A DNA stretch of 64,000 nucleotides, taken from assembly GCA_021018815.1 (NCBI GenBank), contig JAITYX010000040.1, forward strand, positions 5,076,501 through 5,140,500, in the 5' to 3' direction. The translations under genes were made by a program, and so were the position numbers. Source of the DNA: Talinum fruticosum. Lineage: Eukaryota > Streptophyta > Magnoliopsida > Caryophyllales > Talinaceae. This document shows, in pieces, positions 10,801 to 20,505 of this stretch; position 1 is the first letter of the stretch, and each line of letters starts with the position of its first letter. The notes under the pieces are model-generated. The model saw nothing but the letters and a program-made list of their open reading frames with translations, was not told the origin of the DNA and made no database searches.

Positions 10801-12993
10801 GGGTTTTTGTCGAACTTCAACAGGTTGAAAAAGTGCCGACCTGAACCTAACTCGTTTATTTTTTAAACCGGCTATTTGATTACCTGTTTACTTCAAGTTT
10901 AGATTACTTAAATATATATTTGTCCTTTTAAGATAATCAATTGTATTAAAATCATTAGTATAAGAAATAGTCCTTGAATCTCGTTTATCATCACAAGGCC
11001 ATTATACATACTTCATAACTCTAAACACATATATACCTTTGCCACGAATATATAAGAAGACTTTGGTTTTCACATTTTTATTTCCTTTAATGACCTCTAT
11101 TCGTTTTAATTTTCAATTCCCTCCATTTTCAAAAATTACATAATATTTTATATTTTGATTTTTAAAAATAAACGGGTTAAATGTGTTATTATCGTGTCGA
11201 GAATATCAACCTGAACTTAACCCAATTAATTAAATGGGTTAAACATGTCAAGCTATTTAAGTAAACGGGTTGAAAATCTCTACCTAAACTCGCTTAACTT
11301 TGTGTCGGTAATCGTGTCTGGTAAGCTTTTCACAGCTCTATTACTAATGCATGCCTAATGCCTACTTGCACTTGTCTTTTATACTTAGAGATACAGTACT
11401 AGTCATTGTGAATGCGAAATATTCACATTAAGGGGCTCGGGCATTATCCACAATTACAAACCTTGCTCAAATATAAGTAAATGTCTATACAATGACAACT
11501 TAGCACAAAGAAACACCATATGTTACTAAAAACAAGTGAACGATCTGGAAAAAAGTAAATAAAAGGCTTCTCATCTAAATAAAGGCACTGTAGACTAATT
11601 GAAAAGGATGTAGCGCAGCTTGGTAGCGATGGGTCTATGAGTTTAGACATGGGGCTGGGTGGCTGAACACCGGTCTTTATTTAGATTTTAGCTTCCGCTA
11701 ACTGTCTGATGAAAAAAATCCTGCTTGATTATCTTCATTGGCAGCATTTCCATCTTCAAAGACTGAATTAGCTTCCTTTACTTCATGGACACCACCTGCC
11801 CCGGAAAGAGATTTCGTTACTTTCTTTCTTTTAGGGGACGGAGGTTTAAAGATCTCGAGCGATAGCGTCAGGAGAGAGCATTTCTCGGACAATGAGATCT
11901 CTCGCTTTCCCGGCCCTAGGACCAAAATGCTGTCTGGTAAACAAAACTCCCTTTCAATCTATAGGATCTTATGACAGAATCATCAAAACTGTAGATTAGC
12001 CTCTAATATTTAAAAAAGTATTAAAAGAATTATTGATTCGGTTTGGTTTAACCGTCGGTTTCAAAACTCCGAACTAGATAAGCTATTGGTTCACCGGTGA
12101 GGTTAACTGGATAAATGGTTCAGTTAGGCTAGTTTGTGGTTCGGTTTTTTGTACAGCCCTACAACCTATATTTTTTGGGGACATTTGATCCTCTCCAATT
12201 TTGCATGCAGGGATAAGTGATCCAAAGCGAAAATTAGATTAAGTTTGATGATAAGGTTGCAGTCTTATCTAAATGGCCACATTCCTGTCTAAGCGATTTT
12301 GGAGGAACATGTTTGTAGTTGCTGCAGTCTTATCTAAATGGCATAACAGGGAGCGGAATTTGGTTCTATTATTGGAGGTTGATCCATTATTGTTGTCATT
12401 GGGTTGGATAATATCATGTTCGCTTAACTATTTGCATAAACAATGTGTTTAATGAGATATGTATTTGTTGTGGACTGCATAAGAATTGGACAAGAAAGTA
12501 GTTTGGTCAGTGTGCACGAACTAGAAAAATGTTAGCTGAGGCTGTAGAAGTCCTAACAGCAAACTTTGCAAAAGAATGTGTCATTAACAAACCAAAAGGG
12601 TATCCTTATATAAATTGAATGTGGTTTGTGAGGTATGTGTGGTCGGTGCTTCACTTAACTGGCACTGACCTGTTTTAACACATACAATTTGGATTTCCAC
12701 TTATGCTACATCCATGAGATGAGGGCTATGTCCATGTTGACTTGGTTGTATCTAAATGTGAAAATTTGAGTAGCTTCTAAAATATTTGTAGTGACACTCA
12801 AACTTTTGGAATTGGATTGTGGTATGAAATTATAAGACAGAACGAAGCAGGAAACTAATAATGTTTTGTGAACTCACAGGAACTGACATACGACTATGGC
12901 TATCCACTTGATAGTGTCATCGGCCCTGATGGGAAGGTCAAGCAGATGGCTTGTTATTGTGGCACTGAAGGTTGTAGGAAGCGACTCTTCTGA
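1780..12993 (+). CDS. SUVH4: Histone H3K9 methyltransferase, SUVH4/KRYPTONITE-like (5'-partial, 8 exons)
   Basis: The eight exons join into 345 codons with one intact frame: 1780-1878, 3589-3638, 3722-3810, 7325-7484, 7567-7672, 7762-7944, 9823-10059 and 12880-12993. Every intron has GT...AG ends and the split codons fit. Residues 1-45 are the end of the SRA (5-methylcytosine-binding) domain. Residues 80-168 are the Cys-rich pre-SET zinc cluster (CDCEGSC, CACA, FECGLKCKCSPLC). Residues 170-325 are SET, with GWGVRSW, RFINHSCEPN and LTYDYGY. The C-terminus is post-SET (CYCGTEGC) ending KRLF-stop. The family writes H3K9me2, and SUVH4 sustains CHG methylation in a loop with CMT3. The FDIDCLQTMKG segment and the RLRD insert are SUVH4-type; SUVH1/3 and SUVH5/6 differ there. 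No catalytic residue is missing. The N-terminus and most of SRA lie outside the window. Confidence 0.93.
2004..2557. mobile_element. Probable foldback/MITE-like element in an intron
   Basis: A GC-richer block in an AT-rich intron is flanked by inverted ends. The left end is CTTAGTTTTAAAAAGCG; the right end, reverse-complemented, is CTTAGTTTAAAAAGC. The interior is rich in GCGCCTTG/CAAGGCGC-like words in both orientations. No coding capacity is credible; the two overlapping open frames are low-complexity. The inverted ends are seen in the sequence. The element class is not determined and I could not confirm a target duplication. Confidence 0.4.
3589..3638 (+). CDS. SUVH4: SUVH4-like exon: SRA to pre-SET linker
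   Basis: This short exon encodes VQFIRGRVPNSVSEVR plus two bases of a Gly codon completed by the next exon. The acceptor is gtgacag and the donor is gtatgt. Only an 83-bp intron separates it from the next exon. Confidence 0.82.
3722..3810 (+). CDS. SUVH4: SUVH4-like exon: start of pre-SET
   Basis: The exon encodes LVCDDISGGQEDIPIPATN and continues to PPVPPT, ending on the first base of a Gly codon. The LVC.DISGG and IPATN motifs are hallmarks of the SUVH family just before the zinc cluster. The donor gtgagt is consensus. Confidence 0.9.
5945..6065. repeat. Degenerate tandem array of a GTTTATGTTC-type word
   Basis: About 120 bp made of imperfect copies of TTTATGTTTGTTTATGTT and TTTATGTTCG. 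It lies in the large intron. It may be a minisatellite or the eroded interior of a small transposon; nothing distinguishes the two. Confidence 0.5.
6690..7112 (+). pseudogene. rrn16: Nuclear insertion of plastid DNA: 3' end of 16S rRNA (rrn16) plus start of the spacer
   Basis: The segment matches the 3' portion of a plastid-type small-subunit rRNA. It contains GTGAGGATGACGTCAAGTC, CACACGTGCTACAATGG, GAAGTCGTAACAAGGTAGCC and the terminal GGCTGGATCACC near 7080, then the spacer word GAGAGCTAATGCTTGTTGGG. It is decayed: many C-to-T and G-to-A changes, a repeated CAACTC unit (about 6849-6867), a duplicated TTCTGAG near 6827, and a shortened ACACACCGCCCGTCACAC region. It is therefore a nuclear plastid insertion (NUPT) in an SUVH4-like intron, not a working rRNA gene. 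The plastid GCCCCTTATGCC word excludes a mitochondrial 18S origin. Confidence 0.93.
7197..7344 (+). repeat. 74-bp tandem duplication spanning an intron/exon boundary
   Basis: 7197-7270 and 7271-7344 are direct copies about 92% identical. Each has a pyrimidine-rich stretch, a CAAG acceptor and the first 20 exon bases. Only the second copy can be the productive acceptor. Use of the first gives a stop at 7364-7366. The first copy keeps a Thr codon (ACA) at the residue where the second has Met (ATG). Confidence 0.9.
7325..7484 (+). CDS. SUVH4: SUVH4-like exon: pre-SET zinc cluster, first half
   Basis: The acceptor is tttgttcaag and the donor is gtgaga. The exon supplies GCDCEGSC and VCACARLNG, the first zinc-binding cysteines, and ends in YVHRDGG. 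The start is set at 7325 because this choice completes the Gly codon split from the previous exon and keeps the frame. A near-identical upstream acceptor 74 bp earlier (7251) would shift the frame and stop at 7364-7366. Confidence 0.9.
7567..7672 (+). CDS. SUVH4: SUVH4-like exon: pre-SET zinc cluster, second half
   Basis: The exon starts in the split Arg codon and reads LIEAKAVVFECGLKCKCSPL and then CVNRTSQRGLKYRLE. These are the remaining pre-SET cysteines and the NRTSQ motif that leads into SET. The acceptor is gattttcag and the donor is gtgata. Confidence 0.9.
7762..7944 (+). CDS. SUVH4: SUVH4-like exon: SET-N
   Basis: This exon of 61 codons begins VFRTPKKGWGVRSWDYIPSG. It contains the GWG cofactor-pocket motif and PVCEYTG, and ends TMKGLDGRQ. 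The acceptor is caaacag and the donor is gtatta. Confidence 0.92.
7945..9822 (+). other. SUVH4-like intron (1.9 kb)
   Basis: AT-rich, with no recognisable gene or transposon. Open frames at 8110-8437 (minus) and 8812-9012 (plus) show no family motifs and match no splice pattern. The ends are GT (7945) and AG (9821-9822). Confidence 0.7.
9823..10059 (+). CDS. SUVH4: SUVH4-like exon: SET catalytic core
   Basis: This exon of 79 codons runs from RLRDVSIPP through EFCIDAG and RFINHSCEPNLFVQC to LFAADNIPPLQ. It carries the NHSC motif that binds S-adenosylmethionine and helps hold the zinc. The acceptor is gcttatag and the donor follows ctctgcag. The open frame continues 81 bases into the intron, but the homology ends at the donor. 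Confidence 0.93.
10760..11340. mobile_element. hAT-like MITE, 581 bp
   Basis: The terminal inverted repeats are TAGAGCTGGCAAA at 10760 and, reverse-complemented, TAGAGCTGTGAAA ending at 11340. The flanking 8-bp sequences are TTGCTAGT (10752-10759) and TTACTAAT (11341-11348). They differ by two G/A changes, as expected for an aged 8-bp target duplication of the hAT superfamily. The interior is AT-rich with GGTTGGGTCGGGTT-like words near the left end and AAACGGGTT repeats. There is no transposase. Confidence 0.8.
11690..11965 (-). pseudogene. Antisense gene fragment of unknown family
   Basis: On the minus strand two adjoining frames look like real protein. One reads FTRQHFGPRAGKARDLIVRE and continues for 11 residues to a stop. 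After a frameshift the other reads FKPPSPKRKKVTKS and SLSGAGGVHEVKEAN, ending FFSSDS-stop at about 11698. A basic PKRKK patch could be a nuclear signal. I do not recognise the family. It looks like a retrocopied or transposon-captured exon lying antisense in the intron. Confidence 0.4.
12880..12993 (+). CDS. SUVH4: SUVH4-like terminal exon: end of SET plus post-SET
   Basis: The exon reads ELTYDYGYPLDSV, then KVKQMACYCGTEGC, and ends RKRLF-stop (TGA 12991-12993). It holds the catalytic Tyr motif and the three post-SET cysteines that complete the fourth zinc site. Nothing codes downstream, so this is the gene's natural end. The 3' UTR presumably lies within the next few hundred bases. Confidence 0.92.
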   Translation, partial: ELTYDYGYPLDSVIGPDGKVKQMACYCGTEGCRKRLF

Positions 12994-14804
12994 GGCCTGA
13001 TTTGATAGAGTTCATTAGTTCTGGGCACTGCTTGTTGATGCGATGAGGCATACAGGAGGATACGGTAACGAAGGATGCTTTTTCCCCCTTTTGCCCTTTT
13101 GTGAAAACTCTTGAGGCAACAACATTCTGTAATATAGCCTCTTTCATTAGGATTTGCATTGCATTATTGTACAAGAGGGAGTAGAGCTTGGATATGGAAA
13201 GTACAGGAGGCATTGCATTTGTTTTTGTCAGGTACAGCACAGGTTGCATGTCTAATGAAGGCATTGCAAGTAATCTGGTTAAGCTCATTCGGATTAACTA
13301 CAATTGTTGCACACACAAACTTGTGGCTTCTAGAATGTTAATGAATCTTATTGTCTGCTTTGGATGTTTGACATATTTGCCTTGTAATTGTAGCATATTG
13401 TGCAATTATGCCAACGGTTTTCTATTCATTCGTGGTCACAACCTCTGAGCTGAGCTACTAATGTTTTGGTTGTTTTAATTGGTTGCATGAAGCATGGGCA
13501 AAAATTGAGGCTTGGGTCATATTCGGATTGGACAATAGGACAATATATAAACTTTGGATAGATATTGTTCATAATTTGTTTTTTTCATATTAGATAAATC
13601 GGACAAGCTCTAAATTTGGGTCACAGTAGGGTTTGGGACAGAAATAGGAAAAATCTTATGTGAATTCAATTTTGAGTGTAAACTTTGTGATAGTACTCAA
13701 ATTTTGTGGGGTTGGACAAATTCGGCCAACCAAGTCAGACAAAATTTTGGTAGCGATAGTTGATGCAATCAAACGTATAGTATAATAAAAATTGCATGAT
13801 TTTTGATAATCATATTTACAAAATAAGTTACTTTTTTCATGCGATGTTTTTATTTCATACAAGCAAATAAAAACAATGGGAATTACATAGTCAAGCACAT
13901 CAAAGTAGATCATCATTTTATTCATTTTATTCGTGAGAGTATTGCTTATTGTGATTTGATTGAATGTTAAATCCTAATCAGTAACAGTTAGCAAACATAT
14001 TTACTAAGGCTATGTTAAGTAATATTTATTCTGAAAATCCACTATGTCCATTGTAGATGCTAAGGAGAAATGGTAATTTTATAATTATTCTTCTTGTTTT
14101 TGGATAAGCTGCCACATATTAGATTTTCTATGTCAGGGTAAGTCCAGTGAGTTTCTTGGTGGGTAAGTGTCTAGGTCCAAAGGCCCTAAAGCCTTCACAT
14201 CTTCATTTTTCAATTATATCTTTCTATATTAAAAATTGAGGAAGATGTTTTACTATTCATCCAGGCAAAGGTGGTCTCGGTACTTTGGGGCAAATTAGGT
14301 ATAATAAAATTTAAAAGAAAAACTAAAAAGAAAGTGAAAAAGGGTAGTTTGGTAATTGTGTAAATGTCTTGTTTCACATATAACTGTTCCATTGAATAGT
14401 AAATTTAAGGGTAATTTATGTCATTTTTCACTTTTGAGAGATATTGGGTGGTCTTTTTGTAAATGTCCTTTATGTTAATGTGAGTGGATTTTTCTCACTG
14501 TTGAAGCATAAATTTGTTTGTTTGGATGTTAATTTGGGTCTGCCCATGTATTATTGTTTTCTGGAATAAGACCGTTAGTGTTGGTTTTGAGTTTAGTAAT
14601 GGGTTAGTTTGTAGGGTTGCTTGTCCCAAACAAAAAAATTTTGGTTATATTTTCTATTGGTGGGAAGGCTCGGTTTGCTTCTGTAATCTATCATAGATCA
14701 TGAAGGACGATTGTCCATACTTCCTTTGTACTTTTGCTCTATTTATGTACTTCTTTTCATATTTGGGGTATTAAGCAAGTAAGGAAAGATGAATTTGTAT
14801 AAGG
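12994..14804. other. SUVH4-like 3' UTR and intergenic DNA
   Basis: The first few hundred bases probably form the 3' UTR; I do not see a convincing polyadenylation signal to place its end. The rest is AT-rich, with GGGT/GGACAA-rich wording at 13505-13740 that is typical of eroded small elements. I see no gene. Confidence 0.6.
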
Positions 14805-14990
14805 ATGGCACGAAGTGGGAATTGCACGGCCCTGTCGAGGCGCCACCCTAGGTGGGGAAAGAATCCCCGCCACGAACGGGGAACCGGCCGGGATAGGGAC
14901 CAAAACCTTGTTTCCGGTGGGCACGAGGAAGGGGAAGCGGACGGGGCCAAATTTTGTCTTCGCTCCCGCCCGTTTCCCTTTTTTAGTTTT
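14805..14990. repeat. GC-rich island of GGGGAA/CCCCGCC words
   Basis: About 185 bp of high GC within AT-rich DNA. It is built from words such as GGTGGGGAAAGAATCCCCGCC, here split by single changes, and CGAACGGGGAACCGGCCGGG. Self-complementary stretches are evident. It is likely the core of a non-autonomous element, but I cannot define its boundaries. Confidence 0.4.
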
Positions 14991-15010
14991 TTTAAATGTT
15001 TTATATATAT

Positions 15011-15450
15011 AGGGAAGGGTTCAAGTAAGCACCCTCCTTTAGGTAAGCACTTTTAATCCCGACCGTCCAATCTCAATCTAACGGCTTAAATTAAAAGGGA
15101 TTTTTATAATTAAAAAAATAAAAAATAAAAATAAAAAATTAGGGGGAAGGGTTTAGTTAGTTCTCTTGACATTTCCCATTTTCACTAAAACCTTCTTCCT
15201 CTTCTCTCTCTCTCTCTCTCGGCCAGCCATTTGCTTGGAAGCCACCTGTCTGGTCGCCGTTAGAATCCCTCGGCCGCATGCCTTTTCCGGTTCGCCCACC
15301 TCGCTTCGTCGCCCCCACCTCTCTCTTGGTCATTCTTGCTCTCTCTCTCGCTTTCTCTTGTCGCCGGCGGTACCGTGGCCCCTTTCTTTCGATCATACTC
15401 TTTCTCTCTCAGCCACCATGTCTCGTCGAAGCTCTCCCTTTTAGATGAAA
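15011..15450. other. Possible transposon terminus followed by a CT-rich tract
   Basis: From 15011 the wording GGGAAGGGTTCAAGTAAGC and GACCGTCCAATCTCAATC followed by TAACGGCT resembles the terminal region of a common plant non-autonomous DNA element. No opposite end is visible. At 15180-15410 a (TC)n-rich, moderately GC-rich tract looks like a promoter or 5' UTR. Open frames on both strands there are compositional. No gene can be supported. Confidence 0.3.
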
Positions 15451-16773
15451 TTAGGGTTTTCAAAATTGCTAATTGAGGTTCAAATTAGGTAATTTTTATA
15501 TTTTTGAATTTCTTGCTCAATTCAGTTGAGGACTTGAATACTCCAAGCTTTCTTTTATTGTTTACGAATTGCTTTCGAAATTTGTCTTTGAGAATTGAGG
15601 TTGCATCTTTGTTTTGTTTGGGCTTTCGAAATCGAGCTTACTTGACTTTAAGTTTGCTTGTGGTGGTGGTGTGGAGTGTAATTTTGAAAACACACCGATA
15701 ATGGTAAAACCTTTTTGTTATGTTGATAAAGTCATTTGAGTGAACCGAGAACCGCCGATTAATTGACTAGTTATGTGAGGTCAGTGCGGGAGATGTAAAA
15801 AGATACTAACTATTCTATGGGCCTATGTTAGATGTGATGTCGAATTGGAGGTTGTTCTATAGCATGGAAAAACAAGTCAAACAAAATAGCTTAGAAGTCC
15901 GGTTTTGCCTTGTTTCTGTTTGGGTCTCCGTTATAGTGTGCTTATGTAGTTGTACCATGCACCATCTTTCTTTGACATTTGTGTCTATGGTTAGAGGATG
16001 GAGAACACACTCCCAGTTTCCTTTTCTTTTGATCATTATAAAGGGACAAATAGCATTTTGAAACATCAATAGCTATGGGAGGGCCATTGAATTACGGAAC
16101 ATATTTCAGGGTATTTTGACTATATCAAAATATGGGAGATGTAGAACTGCTCTCAATATTTGATGTAGTTAGGAATTGGTTTTTCTACTGAGGAAATTTA
16201 TCACTTGTGCTTCATAAGCTTCTTTGCTCTTAGTGTTTATTTACAAGCTACAAGTAAGAACTCGAAGATTTTTAAGATTGTTGAAGTGATGGAATTGGTT
16301 AGCAAATTTGATATGCGTAATACTGCTTTCTTTCATGAATATTATTGTGATTAAAACTTAGGCAGTTTCCATGGTATTGTTTAGAACAACCCTTGATACT
16401 TCTCTTATCATTATGATTTTTATCTTTACTGTCCCCGTATATTTCATTGTATTAGAATGTCATTGAATTATGTGTGAATTACAGGTGATTAATGACTAAT
16501 GACTGCATTAGGTTTGCTAGACCATTGCTTCGAATAAGTTGATTATGTTTCTTCAAGAATGTTATCCATTTGTCATAAGTTTCTTTTTCTTGCCAGAGAT
16601 GAATAGCTAATTGAGTATTACTAAGCAAAACGGTAGTAAAGATCCATGAGGCTTTCATCCAAAGTTCTAGCTAGGCAAATATCCAAGTTGGAACACGTAT
16701 ATTATCAAGTGCTGGTTATAGCATCCGGGGACATTGATAATTCAAGGTTATTGTGTCATTTGCAATACCTAAA
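15451..16773. other. Intergenic DNA
   Basis: AT-rich, with several short open frames (15504-16069) lacking motifs. I see no gene, repeat or RNA. Confidence 0.6.
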
Positions 16774-16880
16774 GCCTATTAGCTCAATACAGGAGAGCAT
16801 TTGTGCAATGGCACAAACGATGTGAGTTTGAATCCCACATAGGTCTGTCTTTAATGCACTCACCGATTGTCCAAAAAAAA
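16774..16880 (+). repeat. tRNA-derived SINE-like sequence or tRNA pseudogene
   Basis: GCCTATTAGCTCAATACAGG resembles an acceptor stem plus A box. GAGTTTGAATCCCAC resembles the B box and T arm. CCTAT at the start pairs with ATAGG at 16839-16843, and GCTC/GAGC can form the D stem. The anticodon loop appears one base short. A run of eight A follows at 16873-16880. The A tail favours a SINE head over a functional tRNA gene. Confidence 0.45.
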
Positions 16881-17191
16881 TTTGTGCTCCAACTAAGAAC
16901 TCAACGTGCTAAATTTGGTGTTCAAGTTTCGACATTTATTCTCTTCATTGATTAGCATCCTTTGTTGCATATTAGACTTGTGCAATACCCTGGCAGTCTC
17001 AAACTCTACTACCACCAATTTTTATGCACACTCGTTAATTTCAACTGTACATAAACTTCCTCAACTAATATGAACTTAATATGTTGAACTTTTATGCATA
17101 ATTATAGATCCGGACATAGTAGACATCACAATATACCTCCACGCATGGTACACATCACAATATACTTCCTCAACTAACAAAATCTGGTACA

Positions 17192-17414
17192 CGAAACAAA
17201 TTCAATTAGTTCAAAATAACCTCAAACATATTCGAAACTATTGAAATAAATTCATAACATTCAATATGGCCCGAAACATATTCAAAAAGCTCAATATTAT
17301 CGAAAATTGTACGAAACAAATTCAGTTAGGTCAAAATGACCTCGCATTCTATTGAAATGCCCGAAACATATTCAAAAAGCTCAGTATGGCCCGAAATTGC
17401 AAACAATTTCAAGT
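17192..17414. repeat. Imperfect tandem repeat (100-120 bp unit)
   Basis: Two units each start ACGAAACAAATTCA, run through a TTCAAAATGACCTC-like word and end near GAAACATATTCAAAAAGCTC. Related wording resumes right of the solo LTR at 20506 (ATAAAGCTCAATATGGCC). The LTR therefore inserted into this repeat array. Confidence 0.6.
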
Positions 17415-17478
17415 AATGAAATGACTCGGAACATATTCGTAAATCCAATCTCAATGGTGAATGGCCTCGAAACATATT

Positions 17479-20400
17479 TGAAGACTCGGATTCTACATTT
17501 ATATCATTCTGGGTACTATCAAGGAATCAAGTACAAACTTCATCCCTTCTAAGTTTTGATTACAAGTCATTCTGAGTGTTATAGAAACTTTTCCGAGTGT
17601 TACGTAAACTACCGCATATGTTTTCATTCGATTTTGATTGACTCGAAAGCACACTCTTGTTCATCAATTTACTTTGATGGTTCCGAGTCACTCGGACATC
17701 ACTCGATTTATCGCATGATCAAACATTCACTCTAACTCTTTCAAACCAAGTTCTAACTTCATATTCTAAGGTAAAGTGAATTACAACATTAATTCAACTT
17801 TCTAAGTCAAGCATGTTTTGAGTGAAATATATTTGTCTAGATTAAGTACTTATACTCGATATTCTCTTCTCTAACTTGATCTTTCTCTAGACCGACTCGA
17901 GATGGAATTCGAGTATAATGAATATCAGAATAAAAAATTCCACTCTTCTAGGACTCAAATAATTATGCACTTATTGATCTTAATTAAATTATTATCTCGT
18001 GTCTAATCTTGGACCAAAGTATTTTATACTTTGAGAACCAAAATTGGCTTACTTTTGTAGGTTATCTAAACGAGGTTATCCTACTTTTGAATTACAAAAG
18101 TAACCGGCTTCAAGTCGTCAATCACCAACAGACAAGGCTTTTTCTACTTCGACCAAGGTCCGGACATCGTGTCGTGGCCGTCGTTTCCAAACCGGAAATC
18201 GTCAACGCTAAGTTCAATGGTGGTTTCCACCTTACTTTTTAGACACCACCAGTGGATTGGGACATCCAAAGGACTTAAGAGCCATTGCACAACGTTCACA
18301 TCTCAACGGATCTTTTTGAGCGACTCGTAAGAGCCATTACAACGATCACGAGAGGACTTCTAATAAGAAGATAGTCACAACGGCTAATCTGCTTGGTCAC
18401 CTATAAATAGAAGCCACTTCACAAGACTTGAAGATTACTTAACCCATTGCTGAAATTATATAATACTCATTCAATCTTCATCTTACAACTCCAAGTCTCG
18501 TACTTAACACTTTTTCCGAGTTGTAAAGTCTTGTAATCAGCCACAAACTCTTTCTTACTTGAAGGTTTGCTCTTGGAGAGGCTTAGTCACCCTAGAGGGG
18601 GGTTGAATAGGGTGATGAGGAAATTTAAACAATAAATGAAAGATTAAAATCTAAAACAGACTTTCAGATCTGTCCGAGTCTAGATTGGACTCAAAAAGTG
18701 CTAACTCGGAATTTACGTGGAAACCCTCCTAGGGCAGAAAACCACGGCCAGTGCTAATCCAAGCACCAAGTCAAATCCACTATTTTGAATCCACAAAATA
18801 CAGTAGAGAGACTCAACCAGAATTGCTCCCTTAGACAATTCCTTATAAGATTTTCCTAGACTCGAAGTTCCCTTATCCGATCTAGTACTTCCTAACTTAG
18901 ATAACCTTTAAAGTTACTGGACAATTGAGCTGAGTTAACCCTTACAGCTCAATTAAGGGACCTTACTCAGAAAGTAAGAAAGAAGATTTGTAATCGATTA
19001 TAAGACCTTACAACTCAAAATGATGTTAAGTACGAGTTGGAGTTGTAAGTAGAAGATTGAATATGAATACAAAGACTTTTGCTCAAGTATGTGTATTGAC
19101 AATCATTCCAAGCAATCTTCAAGTCTTGAGAGTAGGCTTCTATATATAGATGACCAAGCAAATTAGCCGTTGTCACTAACTTCCGAATAGAAGTCCTTTG
19201 TGACCGTTGTAATGGCTTTTCCGAGTTGCTTAGAAAAGATCCGTTGAGATGTGAACGTTGTGCAATGGCTCTTGACTCCTTTGGAAGTCCCAATCCACCG
19301 ATGGTGTGTAAAAAGTAAGGTGGAAACCACCGTTTAGCTTAGCATTGACGATTTCCAGCTTCGGAAACAGACAACCCTAACATAGTGTCCGGCCTTGTTC
19401 GAAGTAGAAAAAGCCTTGTCTCGCTAGCGATTTGACATCTTGAAGCTCGGCTACTTTTGTAATTCGAAAGTAGGATAACCTTGTTTAGATAACCTACAAA
19501 AGTAAATCAATTTTGGTTCTCAAAGTATAAAATACTTTGGTCCAAGATTAGACACGGATAATAATTAAGATAATTAAGTGCATAATTATCTCGAGTCGAA
19601 GAGAATGAAATTTTTCGAGTCTAATATTCATTATACTCAAATTCCATCCGAGCTAGTCCGGAGAAACATCAAGTTAGATAAAGAATATCAAAGTAAGAAT
19701 ACTTGATCTAGACAAATATGGTTCAAACAAAACAAGTCGACTTAGAAAGATGAATTAACACTCGTAATTCACTTGAACTTAGGATATGAAGTCGAGCTTA
19801 AGTTTAAATGTGTTAGAGCGAGTGTTTGAACATGCAATAAGTTCGAGTGTTGTCCGAGTGACTCGTAACTATAAGTGTGAAACTATAAGCAAGAGTATGC
19901 TTTATGAGTCACTCGGAATCAAAAGAAAACATATGCAATAGGTTCCGTAACACTCGTAAAAGGTTCCGTACTACTCGTAAAAGTTTCTATAGCACTTAGA
20001 ATGACTTTTAATCAAAACTTACAAGATATTAAGTTTGTGCCTCGATTCCTCGGAATGTTATACATGCAAAGTCCGAGTCTTCATTACTCTCTAAGTAAGG
20101 TCCCTTGACTCGAGCCGTAGGGTTAACTCAGCTCGCTTGTCCCTAGTTGTAAAGGTTACCTCGGTTAGGAAGTACTAGATCGGATAAGGGAACTTCGAGT
20201 CTAGGAAAACTTTGTAAGGAATTGTCTATGGGAGCAATTCTGGTTGAGTCAGTCTACTGCATTTTGTGGATTCAAAATAGTGGATTTGACTTGGTACTTG
20301 GATTAGCACTGGCCGTGGTTTTCTCCCCAGGAGGGTTTCCACGTAATTTATGAGTTGATACTTTTCCGAGTCCAATCTAGACTCGGATTGTCTTGATTAT

Positions 20401-20500
20401 TCAGTTTAAACTTTAATCCCTCCATTATTGTTAAAATGTCCTCATCACCTTATTCACCCCCCTCTAGGGTGACCAAAGACTTTCCAAGAGCAAACCTTCA
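17479..20500 (+). mobile_element. Solo LTR of a Sirevirus-type copia element, split by a second solo LTR
   Basis: The LTR begins TGAAGACTCGG and ends CAAACCTTCA, and is flanked by a perfect 5-bp duplication ATATT (17474-17478 and 20501-20505). No internal region is present, so this is a recombinant solo LTR. The TATA box TATAAATA is at 18402-18409. The copy is interrupted at 18560-20083. The parts 17479-18554 and 20084-20500 are contiguous in other copies, for example at 55833-57366. Confidence 0.93.
18560..20083 (-). mobile_element. Inner solo LTR in opposite orientation
   Basis: On the plus strand it starts TGAAGGTTTGC and ends CCGAGTCTTCA, the reverse complement of the family LTR; it is 1524 bp. 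The 5-bp target duplication TTACT lies at 18555-18559 and 20084-20088. It inserted inside the outer solo LTR near its ..TTTCTTACT.. segment. It must be younger than the outer insertion, and its internal region was later lost by LTR-LTR recombination. Confidence 0.93.
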
Positions 20501-20505
20501 ATATT

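Larger units (their letters stand above)
10060..12879 (+). other. Last SUVH4-like intron (2.8 kb)
   Basis: It contains a GGGTCC/GACCC-rich short segment near 10345-10460 that resembles the interior of small hAT-type elements, the MITE at 10760-11340, and an antisense gene fragment around 11690-11960. The remainder is featureless AT-rich DNA. Confidence 0.7.

Noticed and set aside
15157..15463. Open frames on both strands (Arg/Glu-rich and Ser/Leu-rich)
   Set aside because: They arise from a TC-rich tract read in either direction; no domain, and frames coexist on both strands.
17192..17414. CRISPR-like array
   Set aside because: Only two imperfect units with no regular spacers, in a plant genome.
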